DNA of 64,000 nt from JANNNF01 sp963772935 (lineage in GTDB: Bacteria > Pseudomonadota > Alphaproteobacteria > Rhodobacterales > Rhodobacteraceae): NCBI GenBank assembly GCA_963772935.1, contig CAVYZK010000004.1, positions 516,832-580,831 of the forward strand, read 5' to 3'. The notes below the pieces were generated by a model. It did not search any database. It saw only the letters and a list, made by a program, of their open reading frames with translations, and had not been told where the DNA came from. Made by a program: the position numbers and the translations under genes. Of the stretch, positions 1 to 8,068 are shown piece by piece; the first letter of the stretch is position 1; the number at the start of each line of letters is the position of its first letter.

Positions 1-1073
1 ACCGCCACACCGTCACCTGCCAGTTTATAGGCCTCATTGTACCGCAGCGGCAGATCATAGCTGTCTGGCAGCCCCATCAGGCGCGCCGCCTCTCGCCCGG
101 ACAACAGCCGCGACCGCACGGTGTTGCCGTCGATGATCATGATGGTCTGCCGGCTTGATCCGCCCGCAGGGGTGCGCAGGCAGCCTGCGATCCCATCAAA
201 CCGCACCTCTGCCCGCTGACGTTTCACCCCCGCAGCGTCTGTCCTTGTGCGCCGATAGATCGTGCCCACAACCCGGGTGCCAAGCTGCTGCGCGGCGTCA
301 ACCTTTTTGCGGTTCACATCGGACATCATCTCCAGCAGGTAATTCGTTTCGGCCGTGCTGTGCCAGACCACGCCCACGGGTGCCGCCTCGATGACATCAC
401 CAAGCGATGTCGTCCGGGGCTGCGGCACGGGCAGGTTCCACCAGACCCACCGGGACTTGGCCTTGGCCGACAGCAGGTTATGCCCTTCAATCAGCGCAGG
501 CGGGTGCCATATCTGGCAGGGCGCATCCTGACTGCAGCCTTCGGACAGGCGCAGATCACCACGAACACCGACAATGAAAAAGCGCGGCCGCGACTGTGGC
601 AGGAAATGCACCGCATCAACCACGACTGCCCCAAAGCGATAGCCAAGATCGGCGAAAGACGCGGCCAAGGTCGCGAAATCCCGCCCGCCATTGCTGGTAA
701 TCGCGCCATAGACGTTTTCCACGGCCACCATTCTGGGGCCACGGCCTTGGGCGTTCAGATCACAAACCAACTGCCAGAACGGTTTGAACATACCGCTGCG
801 CCTGCCTGCCAGACCTGCCCCTTTGCCCGCCAGCGACAGATCCTGACAGGGAAAAGAGGCCCAGATCAGGTCAGCCGAGCCCGGAATCTCATCCACCGCA
901 ACGGTCGCCACGTCCTTCAGCAGCAGTTCCTTGCCGCCATGGTGGTTGGTGCGATAGCTGGCCGCTTTCTTTGCATCAATGTCATTGGCAAACAGACAGG
1001 TCCAATCCGACCCCAGCCCGACCCCAGCCATGCCGCCGCCCGCAAAGAAATCGTAGTAACTGTGCGGCATCAT
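1..1073 (-). CDS. C5-cytosine DNA methyltransferase (C-terminus cut by window edge)
   Basis: This open frame of about 357 codons runs off the left edge without a stop. It carries the ordered motifs of m5C methyltransferases: the SAM-binding FFAGGGMAGVGLG (motif I) at the N-terminus, FANDID (II), the catalytic Cys in FPCQDLS (IV), VENVYG (VI), QSRPRFFIVG (VIII), GCLRTPAGG (IX) and NEAYKLAGDGVA near the edge (X). It methylates cytosine at C5 in DNA; the target recognition region lies between VIII and IX and its specificity cannot be read. Two ATGs lie at 1073 and 1070; a GGGGGA precedes them and I chose the outer one. No restriction partner is visible, but one could lie beyond the edge. Confident of the family, not of whether it belongs to an R-M system, a phage or is an orphan. 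Confidence 0.9.
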   Translation of the reverse strand, partial: MMPHSYYDFFAGGGMAGVGLGSDWTCLFANDIDAKKAASYRTNHHGGKELLLKDVATVAVDEIPGSADLIWASFPCQDLSLAGKGAGLAGRRSGMFKPFWQLVCDLNAQGRGPRMVAVENVYGAITSNGGRDFATLAASFADLGYRFGAVVVDAVHFLPQSRPRFFIVGVRGDLRLSEGCSQDAPCQIWHPPALIEGHNLLSAKAKSRWVWWNLPVPQPRTTSLGDVIEAAPVGVVWHSTAETNYLLEMMSDVNRKKVDAAQQLGTRVVGTIYRRTRTDAAGVKRQRAEVRFDGIAGCLRTPAGGSSRQTIMIIDGNTVRSRLLSGREAARLMGLPDSYDLPLRYNEAYKLAGDGVA

Positions 1074-1307
1074 TCCCCCGTCGCTGTGCCAAGAGTAGCG
1101 CAGGCCAAACGCGCTTTACAATCGGTGCTGCGCAAGGGTGGCGCAAAAACCGCATCGACGCAAGAACAGATAAAGAACATCATGTCTCATCGGTGCAGAG
1201 TTTCCTCTGAGACGGCGGCGTCAATTGGTCGGATTCTGACGGAACACATCGACGGAACGCGCCAGACCTGACGTATATCGTGCAACCAGAGACGCAAGGA
1301 CAGCCCG

Positions 1308-2144
1308 ATGCCCCAGCCCCCCAACAGTGACATGCACGACCATGATGGCGGCCTTGTCGCCGATCTCAAGGCGATCCGCACCCGGCGGATGGTGCTGGGT
1401 GGGCTCGGCGCCGTTGGTATCGGGATTGCAGGCTATGCCTTCTTTGGCAGCAGGGGCGAGGCCACGGTGACGGGGCAGGGGCCGGATGGCGCAATCTGTG
1501 TGGCCGATCCGGTGGAAACCAACGGGCCTTTCCCCGCCGATGGTACCAATGCCAAAGACGGGCAGACCGTCAATGTGCTGACCGAGACGGGCGTGGTGCG
1601 GCAGGATATCCGCCCCAGCTTTGCGGGCCAGACTGCGCTCGCTGACGGGGTGACGATGGACATGGTGATCCGGGTCGTGTCGGTCAGCGGGGCCTGCGCG
1701 CCCTTGGCAGGCCATGCGGTCTATGTCTGGCACTGCGATGCGGCGGGGCAGTATTCCATCTATGACGCACCCGACCGCAACTATCTGCGCGGGGTCGGCA
1801 TCACCGATGCGGCGGGTGAGGTGCGGTTTACCAGCATCGTGCCTGCCTGCTATGACGGGCGTTGGCCGCATGTGCATTTTGAGGTGTTCGCCAATGCCGG
1901 CGCCGCCGTTTCCGCCGATGCCAGCCTGCTGATTTCGCAGTTTGCGCTGCCAGTGGCCGCGGTGCGGGCGGTCTATGCCGACGCGCGCTATGCGGGTTCG
2001 GTGGACAATCTGGGCGATGTCAGTCTGACCGGGGACATGGTGTTTGGCGATAACACGCCCGAACAGATCGCAGCCCAGACGCTGACCATGACGGGCGATC
2101 CGGTGACGGGGTATGTGGCCACGGGTGTGATTGGCCTGCGGTGA
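1308..2144 (+). CDS. intradiol ring-cleavage dioxygenase-like protein with N-terminal membrane/Tat-like segment
   Basis: A 278-residue protein resembling the catalytic domain of protocatechuate 3,4-dioxygenase/catechol 1,2-dioxygenase. Candidate Fe(III) ligands are the Tyr residues of VYVWHCDAAGQYSIY and NYLRGV and the HxH of RWPHVHFEVF. Residues about 26-48 (TRRMVLGGLGAVGIGIAGYAF) form a twin-arginine-like hydrophobic segment, so the enzyme is probably exported or anchored, unlike the soluble catabolic dioxygenases. No aromatic-degradation genes are adjacent, so its substrate is unknown. The gene ends one base before the stop of the convergent VOC gene. The family is secure; an actual ring-cleavage activity is inferred. 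Confidence 0.85.
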   Translation: MPQPPNSDMHDHDGGLVADLKAIRTRRMVLGGLGAVGIGIAGYAFFGSRGEATVTGQGPDGAICVADPVETNGPFPADGTNAKDGQTVNVLTETGVVRQDIRPSFAGQTALADGVTMDMVIRVVSVSGACAPLAGHAVYVWHCDAAGQYSIYDAPDRNYLRGVGITDAAGEVRFTSIVPACYDGRWPHVHFEVFANAGAAVSADASLLISQFALPVAAVRAVYADARYAGSVDNLGDVSLTGDMVFGDNTPEQIAAQTLTMTGDPVTGYVATGVIGLR

Positions 2145-2549
2145 TCAGACCGCCGCAGGGTCCATCCAGAAGGGTTCAAACACATTGCCATCCGGGTCGT
2201 GAAAGGTGCGGGTATACATGAAGCCATGGTCATTAGCGGCTTTCGGTTCGCGCCCGCCATGGGCCAGGGCGGCTTCGGTCATCACGTCCACCGCTGCGCG
2301 GTCCTCGCAGGCCAAGGCGATCAGCGCCGCAGTGGTTTTTCCGGTATCCGCCATCGGCAGGGTGGCAAAGCCCTGAAACACCGCATGTTGCAGGATCATC
2401 AGATAAATCGTGTCCGACACCACCACGCAGGCCGCCGTATCGTTTGAGAATTTCTCGTTGATGCGAAACCCGAGCGCCTCGTAAAACAGGCGCGACGTGG
2501 CGACATCCGCCACGGGCAGGTTGACAAAGATCATCCGGGTCATGGGCAT
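2145..2549 (-). CDS. VOC (glyoxalase/bleomycin-resistance fold) family protein
   Basis: A 134-residue single-domain protein with the vicinal-oxygen-chelate pattern: an N-terminal beta strand MIFVNLPVADVATSRLFYEALGF and a C-terminal RTFHDPDGNVFEPFWMDP ending in the Glu-containing strand. Such proteins bind a divalent metal and a small substrate or drug; no specific reaction can be assigned. The ATG at 2549 has a GGGGGAGA ribosome site about 5 bases upstream. It is convergent with the dioxygenase-like gene, with no spacer. Upstream (2550-2634) a 15-base motif beginning CCGCCTTCATAC occurs twice. Confidence 0.85.
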   Translation of the reverse strand: MPMTRMIFVNLPVADVATSRLFYEALGFRINEKFSNDTAACVVVSDTIYLMILQHAVFQGFATLPMADTGKTTAALIALACEDRAAVDVMTEAALAHGGREPKAANDHGFMYTRTFHDPDGNVFEPFWMDPAAV

Positions 2550-2634
2550 TCTCCCCCGCCTTCATACTGGACCGCCTTCATACTGGCCCAAAATATCCCC
2601 GCCGGAGGCTCCGCGCTAGTCGCCCGCGCAGTGG

Positions 2635-3423
2635 TCAGAGATTATCCGCCTGCGGGAACCCCAGCACATGATAGCCGCCATCCACATGGATCACCTCCCC
2701 TGTGGTACAGGCCCCGCCGCCTGAACACAGCCAGACAGCGGTGCCGCCAATCGCCTCCAGCGTCGCGTTGACGCGCAGGGGGGCGTTGGCCTCGGTGTGG
2801 CGGAAGGTCGCCCGCGCGCCGCCGATTGCCGCCCCGGCAAGGGTTTTCATCGGGCCGGGGCTGATCGCGTTGACGCGAATGCCCTGCGGGCCAAGATCGT
2901 TCGCCAGATAGCGTGTGGCAGATTCCAGCGCCGCCTTGGCCACGCCCATCACGTTGTAATTGGGCGCGATGCGGTTGGACCCCTGAAACGTCAGCGTGAT
3001 CAGTGACCCGCCATCCGGCATCAATGCGGCTGCACGCGCCGCCACGTCGATGAAGGAAAAGCAGGATATGTTCAACGTATGGTTGAAATTGCCCCGACTG
3101 GTGTTGGTAAAACGTCCGGTAAGTTCATTCTTGTCGGAAAACGCGATGGCGTGGATCAGGAAATCCATGCTGCCCCAGCGGTCCTTGAGACTGGCAAAGC
3201 ACGCGTCCATGCTGGCATCCTCGGTCACATCGACATCGACCAGCAGATCGGACCCGACCGAGGCCGCCAGCGGTTCGACCCGTTTGCCGAACGCCTCGCC
3301 CTGATAGGAAAACGCAAGCTCCGCGCCTTCATCGGCCAAGGCTTTCGCGATCCCCCATGCGATGGACCGCTCATTCGCCACGCCCATGACAAGCCCGCGC
3401 TTGCCCTTCATCAGATCGGCCAT
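2635..3423 (-). CDS. fabI: enoyl-[acyl-carrier-protein] reductase FabI (NADH type)
   Basis: A 262-residue short-chain-dehydrogenase-like protein that performs the last reduction in each cycle of type II fatty acid synthesis. The NADH-binding start GVANERSIAWGIA (15-27) and the catalytic Y156-x6-K163 in YNVMGVAK are present at the E. coli FabI numbering. The other conserved tyrosine of the family, Tyr146 in E. coli, is Phe146 here (TLTFQG). It lies 24 bases downstream of fabB in the same direction and probably shares its transcript. A second fabI elsewhere in the genome is possible. Confidence 0.93.
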   Translation of the reverse strand: MADLMKGKRGLVMGVANERSIAWGIAKALADEGAELAFSYQGEAFGKRVEPLAASVGSDLLVDVDVTEDASMDACFASLKDRWGSMDFLIHAIAFSDKNELTGRFTNTSRGNFNHTLNISCFSFIDVAARAAALMPDGGSLITLTFQGSNRIAPNYNVMGVAKAALESATRYLANDLGPQGIRVNAISPGPMKTLAGAAIGGARATFRHTEANAPLRVNATLEAIGGTAVWLCSGGGACTTGEVIHVDGGYHVLGFPQADNL

Positions 3424-3447
3424 ACTGGCACTCCTATACAGTCACAG

Positions 3448-4677
3448 TCAGCCGAGGTGCTTGCTCATCACAAGGGTCGCGTTGGTGCCGCCAAAGCCGA
3501 AGGAATTGGACAGGACAGTATCCAGATCAACCCCGTCGCGCATCACGGTCAGGATTTCGCCGGGCATCAGCGCGGGGTCGGGCGTGGTCACATTGGCCGA
3601 AGCCGCAATGAACCCCTTGTTCAGCATGATCAGCGAATAGATCGCCTCATGCACCCCGGTCGCACCCTGACTGTGGCCTGTCAGCGATTTGGTCGAGGCA
3701 ATCGGCGGCGTGTTGCCTGCGCCGAACACCCGGCGAATGGCATCGACTTCCGTGATGTCGCCGACCGAGGTCGAGGTGCCATGCGCGTTGATGTAATCGA
3801 CGTGCCGCCCTGCTGGCAGGGTTTTCAACGCCATCCGCATCGCACGCTCGCCGCCCTCACCCGAAGGGGCCACCATGTCAGATCCGTCCGACGTGGCACC
3901 GTAGCCGGTCACCTCGGCATAGATCTTGGCCCCGCGCGCCAGTGCGTGGTTCAATTCTTCCAGCACCACGATGCCGCCGCCGCCCGCGATGACAAAGCCG
4001 TCACGGGTTGCGTCATAGGGGCGCGAGGCGGTGGTGGGGGTGTCGTTGTACTTTGACGACATCGCCCCCATGGCATCGAACAGGCACGACAGCGTCCAGT
4101 CAATCTCCTCGCCGCCGCCCGCAAAGACGATATCCTGTTTGCCCATCTGAATCTGCTCCACACCGTTGCCGATGCAATGCGCAGAGGTCGAGCAGGCCGA
4201 GGTGATCGAATAGTTCACGCCCTTGATCTTGAACGGCGTCGCAAGGCAGGCCGATGTGGTCGAGGACATGCCTTTGGTCACCCCGAACGGCCCGATTTTC
4301 TTCGGGCTGCCGGATTCGCGCACGATGTTGTGGGCGCGGTAGAAGGATTTTGTCGAAGGCCCGCCAGACCCGACGATCAGCCCCGTCTTTTCATTCGACA
4401 CATCGCCCGGCTCCAGCCCGGCGTCGGCAATCGCGTCGCGCATCGCGATGAAGGCATAGGCCGCCCCGTCGCCCATGAACCGCAGGTCGCGCTTGTCGAT
4501 GTTGTCTTCCAGCACGATGTTGGGCTGGCCCTTCACCTGACTGCGAAACCCATGCTCGGCATAGTCGGGGGCGGCCACAATGCCGGACTTGCCCGCGCGC
4601 AGCGAGGCTTCAACCTCGGCAGCGGTGTTGCCGATGGGAGAGATGATACCGATCCCGGTGATGACGACACGACGCAT
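3448..4677 (-). CDS. fabB: beta-ketoacyl-ACP synthase I (FabB)
   Basis: A 409-residue thiolase-fold condensing enzyme that elongates acyl-ACP with malonyl-ACP; with FabA it makes unsaturated fatty acids. The catalytic Cys lies in SITSACSTSAHC, and the two His in NAHGTSTSVGD and KSLTGHSQGATG. I placed the start at the ATG at 4677 (MRRVVITGIG) because a strong GAGGAGG lies about 8 bases upstream; another ATG five codons earlier lacks a site. In related genomes fabA, fabB and fabI are consecutive. Here fabA and fabB are separated by 480 bases holding a low-GC short ORF. Confidence 0.94.
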   Translation of the reverse strand: MRRVVITGIGIISPIGNTAAEVEASLRAGKSGIVAAPDYAEHGFRSQVKGQPNIVLEDNIDKRDLRFMGDGAAYAFIAMRDAIADAGLEPGDVSNEKTGLIVGSGGPSTKSFYRAHNIVRESGSPKKIGPFGVTKGMSSTTSACLATPFKIKGVNYSITSACSTSAHCIGNGVEQIQMGKQDIVFAGGGEEIDWTLSCLFDAMGAMSSKYNDTPTTASRPYDATRDGFVIAGGGGIVVLEELNHALARGAKIYAEVTGYGATSDGSDMVAPSGEGGERAMRMALKTLPAGRHVDYINAHGTSTSVGDITEVDAIRRVFGAGNTPPIASTKSLTGHSQGATGVHEAIYSLIMLNKGFIAASANVTTPDPALMPGEILTVMRDGVDLDTVLSNSFGFGGTNATLVMSKHLG

Positions 4678-4812
4678 GGCCAGCCTCCTCAAACGCGCTT
4701 TCCGCCTGTTTAAGCCACGGCAGGGAAGGGGGCAAGCCGTTAGGCCCGGTAGGCGGCAGGGGTGGGCGGTTTGGGGGGTGGGGACAATCGGGAAGATGTG
4801 ATGAGCCCAAAG

Positions 4813-5103
4813 CTACCTGTTCTTCGCCGCCTCAAAGAGTTTCGAAAAGTACTCCTCCGCACCTTGCCGCTTTGCGTTGAGCATCACCTTGGCGGCAACT
4901 TCTTCTTCTGTACTTCCAGCCACTATCATCGTCGGAACATTGTGAACAATATCGGCAAGAATTTGAGCCTTCTTAATGTTTTCAGTCGCCCTGATTTCGA
5001 TCAACGCGATGTGAAGAACAAAGAGGACCTTTGAATAGTCGCTCACAAAACTACGCTCATCTCTGATTGCACGGGTCCATGTTGATAGCAGAAGATGTAG
5101 CAA
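4813..5103 (-). CDS. low-GC short ORF between fabB and fabA (hypothetical, possibly a remnant)
   Basis: Up to 96 codons of unrecognised protein with charged, helix-like composition (EEEVAAKVMLNAKRQGAEEY near the C-terminus). The only usable start is a TTG at 5103; an in-frame stop lies 15 bases further upstream and no ATG occurs near the beginning, so this could be the tail of a lost gene. The stretch is visibly AT-richer (roughly half GC) than the fab genes on either side, suggesting foreign origin. No partner or domain can be assigned. It may simply be non-coding inserted DNA. Confidence 0.4.
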   Translation of the reverse strand: MLHLLLSTWTRAIRDERSFVSDYSKVLFVLHIALIEIRATENIKKAQILADIVHNVPTMIVAGSTEEEVAAKVMLNAKRQGAEEYFSKLFEAAKNR

Positions 5104-5157
5104 GACGCAGGTGAGGCTTCATCGACTGCGTCGTCCGCAAAGCCGACATGGCCCCCC

Positions 5158-5667
5158 TCACGCCTCGCTCAACGCCACCTTCATATCCTTGACCAGATAG
5201 ATCACCTCGCCGTCCGCCTCGACCTTGCCATCCGCCACACCCATCGTCAGGCGGCGGGTTTGCAGGGCCTTGGTGAAATCGACGGTGTAGCGCAGCAGCT
5301 TGCGGTCGGGGCGCACCATGCCGGTCAGTTTGACCTCACCCACGCCAAGCGCATAGCCACGCCCCTGCCAGCCGCGCCAGCCGAGGTTGAAGCCGGTCAA
5401 CTGCCACAAACCGTCCAGTCCCAGACAGCCGGGCATGATCGGGTTGCCGGGAAAGTGGCAGGCGAAAAACCACAGGTCGGGGTGGATGTCGAATTCGGCC
5501 ACCACATGACCCTTGCCATGCGCGCCGCCGTCTTCGGAAATCTCGGTGATCCGGTCCATCATCAGCATGGGCGGTTCGGGCAATTGCGCATTGCCGGGGC
5601 CGAACAGCTCGCCCCGCGCGCATTTCAGCAACGCGTCCTTGTCGAAATATGTCGGATAGTCCCCCAT
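5158..5667 (-). CDS. fabA: bifunctional beta-hydroxydecanoyl-ACP dehydratase/isomerase FabA
   Basis: A 169-residue hotdog-fold enzyme that dehydrates 3-hydroxydecanoyl-ACP and isomerises trans-2 to cis-3-decenoyl-ACP, the branch point for unsaturated fatty acids. The active-site His lies in WFFACHFPGNPIMPG and the Asp in LGLDGLWQLTG. The start at 5667 (MGDYPTYFDKD) gives the usual family length; a longer frame upstream is unconserved in character. It is divergent from irr with about 190 bases between starts. In Rhodobacterales these genes sit beside irr, which points to iron-linked control, but I saw no clear Irr box. Confidence 0.95.
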   Translation of the reverse strand: MGDYPTYFDKDALLKCARGELFGPGNAQLPEPPMLMMDRITEISEDGGAHGKGHVVAEFDIHPDLWFFACHFPGNPIMPGCLGLDGLWQLTGFNLGWRGWQGRGYALGVGEVKLTGMVRPDRKLLRYTVDFTKALQTRRLTMGVADGKVEADGEVIYLVKDMKVALSEA

Positions 5668-5856
5668 CAGCACCCCGTCCCCTGCTTGGTATGGCCTTTC
5701 CCCCGTGTAACAGAGGCATGGAAGCGGTGGCAAGGGCAGGGGGTGCTGACGCCGCGCAGCCCCGGTGTCGGCAGGCCGGACGCCTCTTTTACGAAAATGT
5801 TTGAATGAACCGGGGCGGCAGCCTATATCCTATGTCAGATGAAGGCAGGTACCTGA

Positions 5857-6267
5857 ATGACGGTAACGACCAGAAGTGCAGACTGGCTGATGCGCGGCGG
5901 CTTGCGGCCCACCCGGCAGCGGCTGACGCTTGCCTCGTTGCTGGTCGGCGACGGGCAAGATCGCCATGTCACGGCAGAAAGCCTGTTCGCCCTGACCGCC
6001 CAGACCGGCGAAAAGGTCAGCCTTGCCACCGTGTACAACACGCTGCGCGCCTTTTGCGATGCGGGGCTGATGAACGAGGTCGTGGTGGACGGGTCGAAAA
6101 GCTATTTCGACACCCGCATGGATGATCACCCGCATTTCTACTGGGAAGACAGCCACGAGCTGACGGACGCCCCCAAGGAAGACCTTGCCATCACCGGTTT
6201 GCCCCTTGCCCCGCCCGGCACGCAGATTGCGCGGGTTGATGTGGTGATCCGCCTGCGCCGGGCGTGA
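5857..6267 (+). CDS. irr: Fur-family iron response regulator Irr
   Basis: A 136-residue Fur-fold protein: an N-terminal winged helix (LRPTRQRLTLASLL to VSLATVYNTLRAFCDAGL, about 16-70) and a C-terminal metal/heme region with HPHFYWEDSHELTDAP. Irr represses or activates iron-dependent genes in alphaproteobacteria and in some species is destabilised by heme. The family's three-His cluster at this point reads HPH here. The C-terminal IARVDVVIRLRR is typical of the Rhodobacterales branch. It is divergent from fabA. I judge Irr more likely than Fur, Zur or PerR because of this C-terminal block and the neighbourhood. Confidence 0.88.
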   Translation: MTVTTRSADWLMRGGLRPTRQRLTLASLLVGDGQDRHVTAESLFALTAQTGEKVSLATVYNTLRAFCDAGLMNEVVVDGSKSYFDTRMDDHPHFYWEDSHELTDAPKEDLAITGLPLAPPGTQIARVDVVIRLRRA

Positions 6268-6442
6268 TCGGGGCATTTTAGCGCTTTGAGGCGGCAGTAT
6301 TGCCCAATTTTTGCGCAGCTGCGCAGTGAAACAGCAATGGCTATGACCCTTGGGTCCGTTTCTGGCTTGGCAGGCGGGAACTTCGGGGGCAGTCAGGGTG
6401 TTAGGCTGCGTACCGCATCCCACCCTGAAAGGTGATACCGCC

Positions 6443-7288
6443 ATGCTGATCCGTTTTGGCTATGACATCACTGTCACTTGCCCGACCCCGACCCCGCTGA
6501 TTGGCCTGCTGGCGGTGCGCGATGAACGGCTCAGTGACATGCGCACCTATGAGGATGTCCAAACATACCCGCATGGGGCAACCCGGGTGTACCGTGATCT
6601 GTTCGGCAACACCTGCCGCCGGATGTTTGCCTATCCCGGCGATTTCCGCATGCGCAGCGACGGGGTGATCGCGGATTCCGGCCTGCACGATCTGGTAGAC
6701 CGCACGGCGCAGGAAACCCCGATCGATTCCTTGCCGGATGATGTTCTGCTGTATCTGCTGGGCAGCCGCTATTGCGAGACGGACCGCCTGTCACAGATGG
6801 CGTGGGATATGTTCGGCAACGTCGCCCCCGGTTGGGCGCGGGTGCAGGCGATCTGCGATTTTGTGCATGGCCATATCAAGTTCAACTATCAGGCCGCCCG
6901 CCACACCCGCACGGCGTATGAGGCGTGGGAGGAAGGCACAGGCGTCTGCCGTGACTTTGCCCATCTGGCGGTGGCGCTGATCCGCTGCATGAACATTCCG
7001 GCCCGCTATGTGAACGGCTATATCGGCGATATCGGCGTGCCCGTGGTGGACCCGATGGATTTCGCGGCCTGGATTGAAGTCTTCGTAGGCGGGCGGTGGA
7101 TGACCTTCGATCCGCGCAACAACAAGCCCCGGATCGGGCGCATCAAAGTGGCCCAAGGGCGCGATGCGGCGGATGTGCCGCTGATCCATTCCTTCGGGCC
7201 GCATCTGCTCAAATCGTTCAACGTCTGGTGCTACGATCTGGACAACCCGCCACCGAACCGCCCGGCCGATGTGCTGGAGCCTCTGTAA
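6443..7288 (+). CDS. transglutaminase-like family protein
   Basis: A 281-residue protein with an N-terminal beta domain and a transglutaminase/protease-like core. The nucleophile Cys is in GTGVCRDFAHLA and the acidic residue in RWMTFDPRNN. The position normally occupied by the catalytic His (an H-A-W motif) reads FAAWIEVF, so the triad is incomplete. The start at 6443 (MLIRFGYDITV) follows AAAGGTG. It stands alone between irr and the convergent fasciclin gene. It could be a peptidase, an amide-bond enzyme, or a non-catalytic relative. Confidence 0.85.
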   Translation: MLIRFGYDITVTCPTPTPLIGLLAVRDERLSDMRTYEDVQTYPHGATRVYRDLFGNTCRRMFAYPGDFRMRSDGVIADSGLHDLVDRTAQETPIDSLPDDVLLYLLGSRYCETDRLSQMAWDMFGNVAPGWARVQAICDFVHGHIKFNYQAARHTRTAYEAWEEGTGVCRDFAHLAVALIRCMNIPARYVNGYIGDIGVPVVDPMDFAAWIEVFVGGRWMTFDPRNNKPRIGRIKVAQGRDAADVPLIHSFGPHLLKSFNVWCYDLDNPPPNRPADVLEPL

Positions 7289-7293
7289 ATAAA

Positions 7294-7328
7294 AAGCACC
7301 GCCATCCGGGAGGTTGGACGGCGGTGCT
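7294..7328 (-). terminator. rho-independent terminator of the fasciclin gene
   Basis: A hairpin with 9-base arms AGCACCGCC/GGCGGTGCT (7295-7303 and 7320-7328). On the minus strand it is followed by TTTTTATTT, so it ends leftward transcription from the fasciclin gene; it may also stop the transglutaminase transcript. Confidence 0.75.
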
Positions 7329-7332
7329 GGCA

Positions 7333-7383
7333 CTGATCAACATCACAAACTGGTCAACGGCACAAACTGGTCAACATCACAAA
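7333..7383. repeat. three tandem 17-bp repeats
   Basis: Three consecutive units of the form CTGGTCAACATCACAAA start at 7333, 7350 and 7367, with one or two mismatches between units, followed by a partial fourth. They lie between the terminator hairpin and the stop of the fasciclin gene. No function is evident. Confidence 0.8.
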
Positions 7384-7423
7384 TTGGCAATAACCATGCC
7401 GGTACGGGGTAAAACGAAACGGC

Positions 7424-7957
7424 TTATTTCGGCACAAGCACTGCGTCGATCACATGGATCACGCCGTTGGACTGATCCACATCCGCGATGGTGATGTTGC
7501 CGATATTCTTGGATTCCGAAAACACCTGCATCTTGTTGCCCTTGAACTTGATCGAGATCGCATCGCCCGACAGGGTTTTGAGGTTGGCATAGCCATCCTT
7601 GCCCACCATCGCGCGCAGATCGGCAATCTTGTAATCGCCTGCCACCACATGCGCGGTCAGAACCTTGGTCAGCATCGCCTTGTTTTCCGGCTTCAGCAGG
7701 GTGTCAACTGTGCCTGCGGGCAGGGCGGCAAACGCATCGTTCACCGGGGCAAACACGGTGAACGGGCCGGGGCCAGCCAGAGCATCGACCAGACCTGCCG
7801 CCTTGACCGCCGCCACCAGCGTGGTGTGAACCGGTGAGTTGACGGCGTTCTCGACAATGTTCTTGGCCTCAAACATATCGGCACCGCCAACTTGCGGATT
7901 GGACGCCAGAACAGGCGAGGCAAGCAAGGCAAAGGTCAGGGCGAGGGCAGTCTTCAT
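7424..7957 (-). CDS. secreted fasciclin (FAS1) domain protein
   Basis: A 177-residue protein with a signal peptide (MKTALALTFALLASPVLA) and one FAS1 domain of normal size, including the H1-like FTVFAPVNDAFAALP block and the H2-like NGVIHVIDAVLVPK end. FAS1 domains mediate adhesion or ligand binding at the cell surface or in the periplasm. It lies just outside the pilus/RTX adhesion island and runs the same way, but has its own terminator. Function beyond the domain is not known. Confidence 0.92.
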   Translation of the reverse strand: MKTALALTFALLASPVLASNPQVGGADMFEAKNIVENAVNSPVHTTLVAAVKAAGLVDALAGPGPFTVFAPVNDAFAALPAGTVDTLLKPENKAMLTKVLTAHVVAGDYKIADLRAMVGKDGYANLKTLSGDAISIKFKGNKMQVFSESKNIGNITIADVDQSNGVIHVIDAVLVPK

Positions 7958-8068
7958 GGCGAACTCCAGTCATCTGGCGCGGACCCGCTCCGGCCTTATG
8001 TCAGAGCAACGGAACAGCGGGCGTGAAAGTTTCAGCCTGGGGTCGCTTCACGATTTGGTGATGCCGCA

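Noticed and set aside
360..1271. A 303-codon plus-strand frame over the methyltransferase
   Set aside because: The minus strand carries all m5C methyltransferase motifs in order.
7333..7383. Short regular repeats as a CRISPR array
   Set aside because: Units are 17 bp with no spacers and only three copies; no cas genes.
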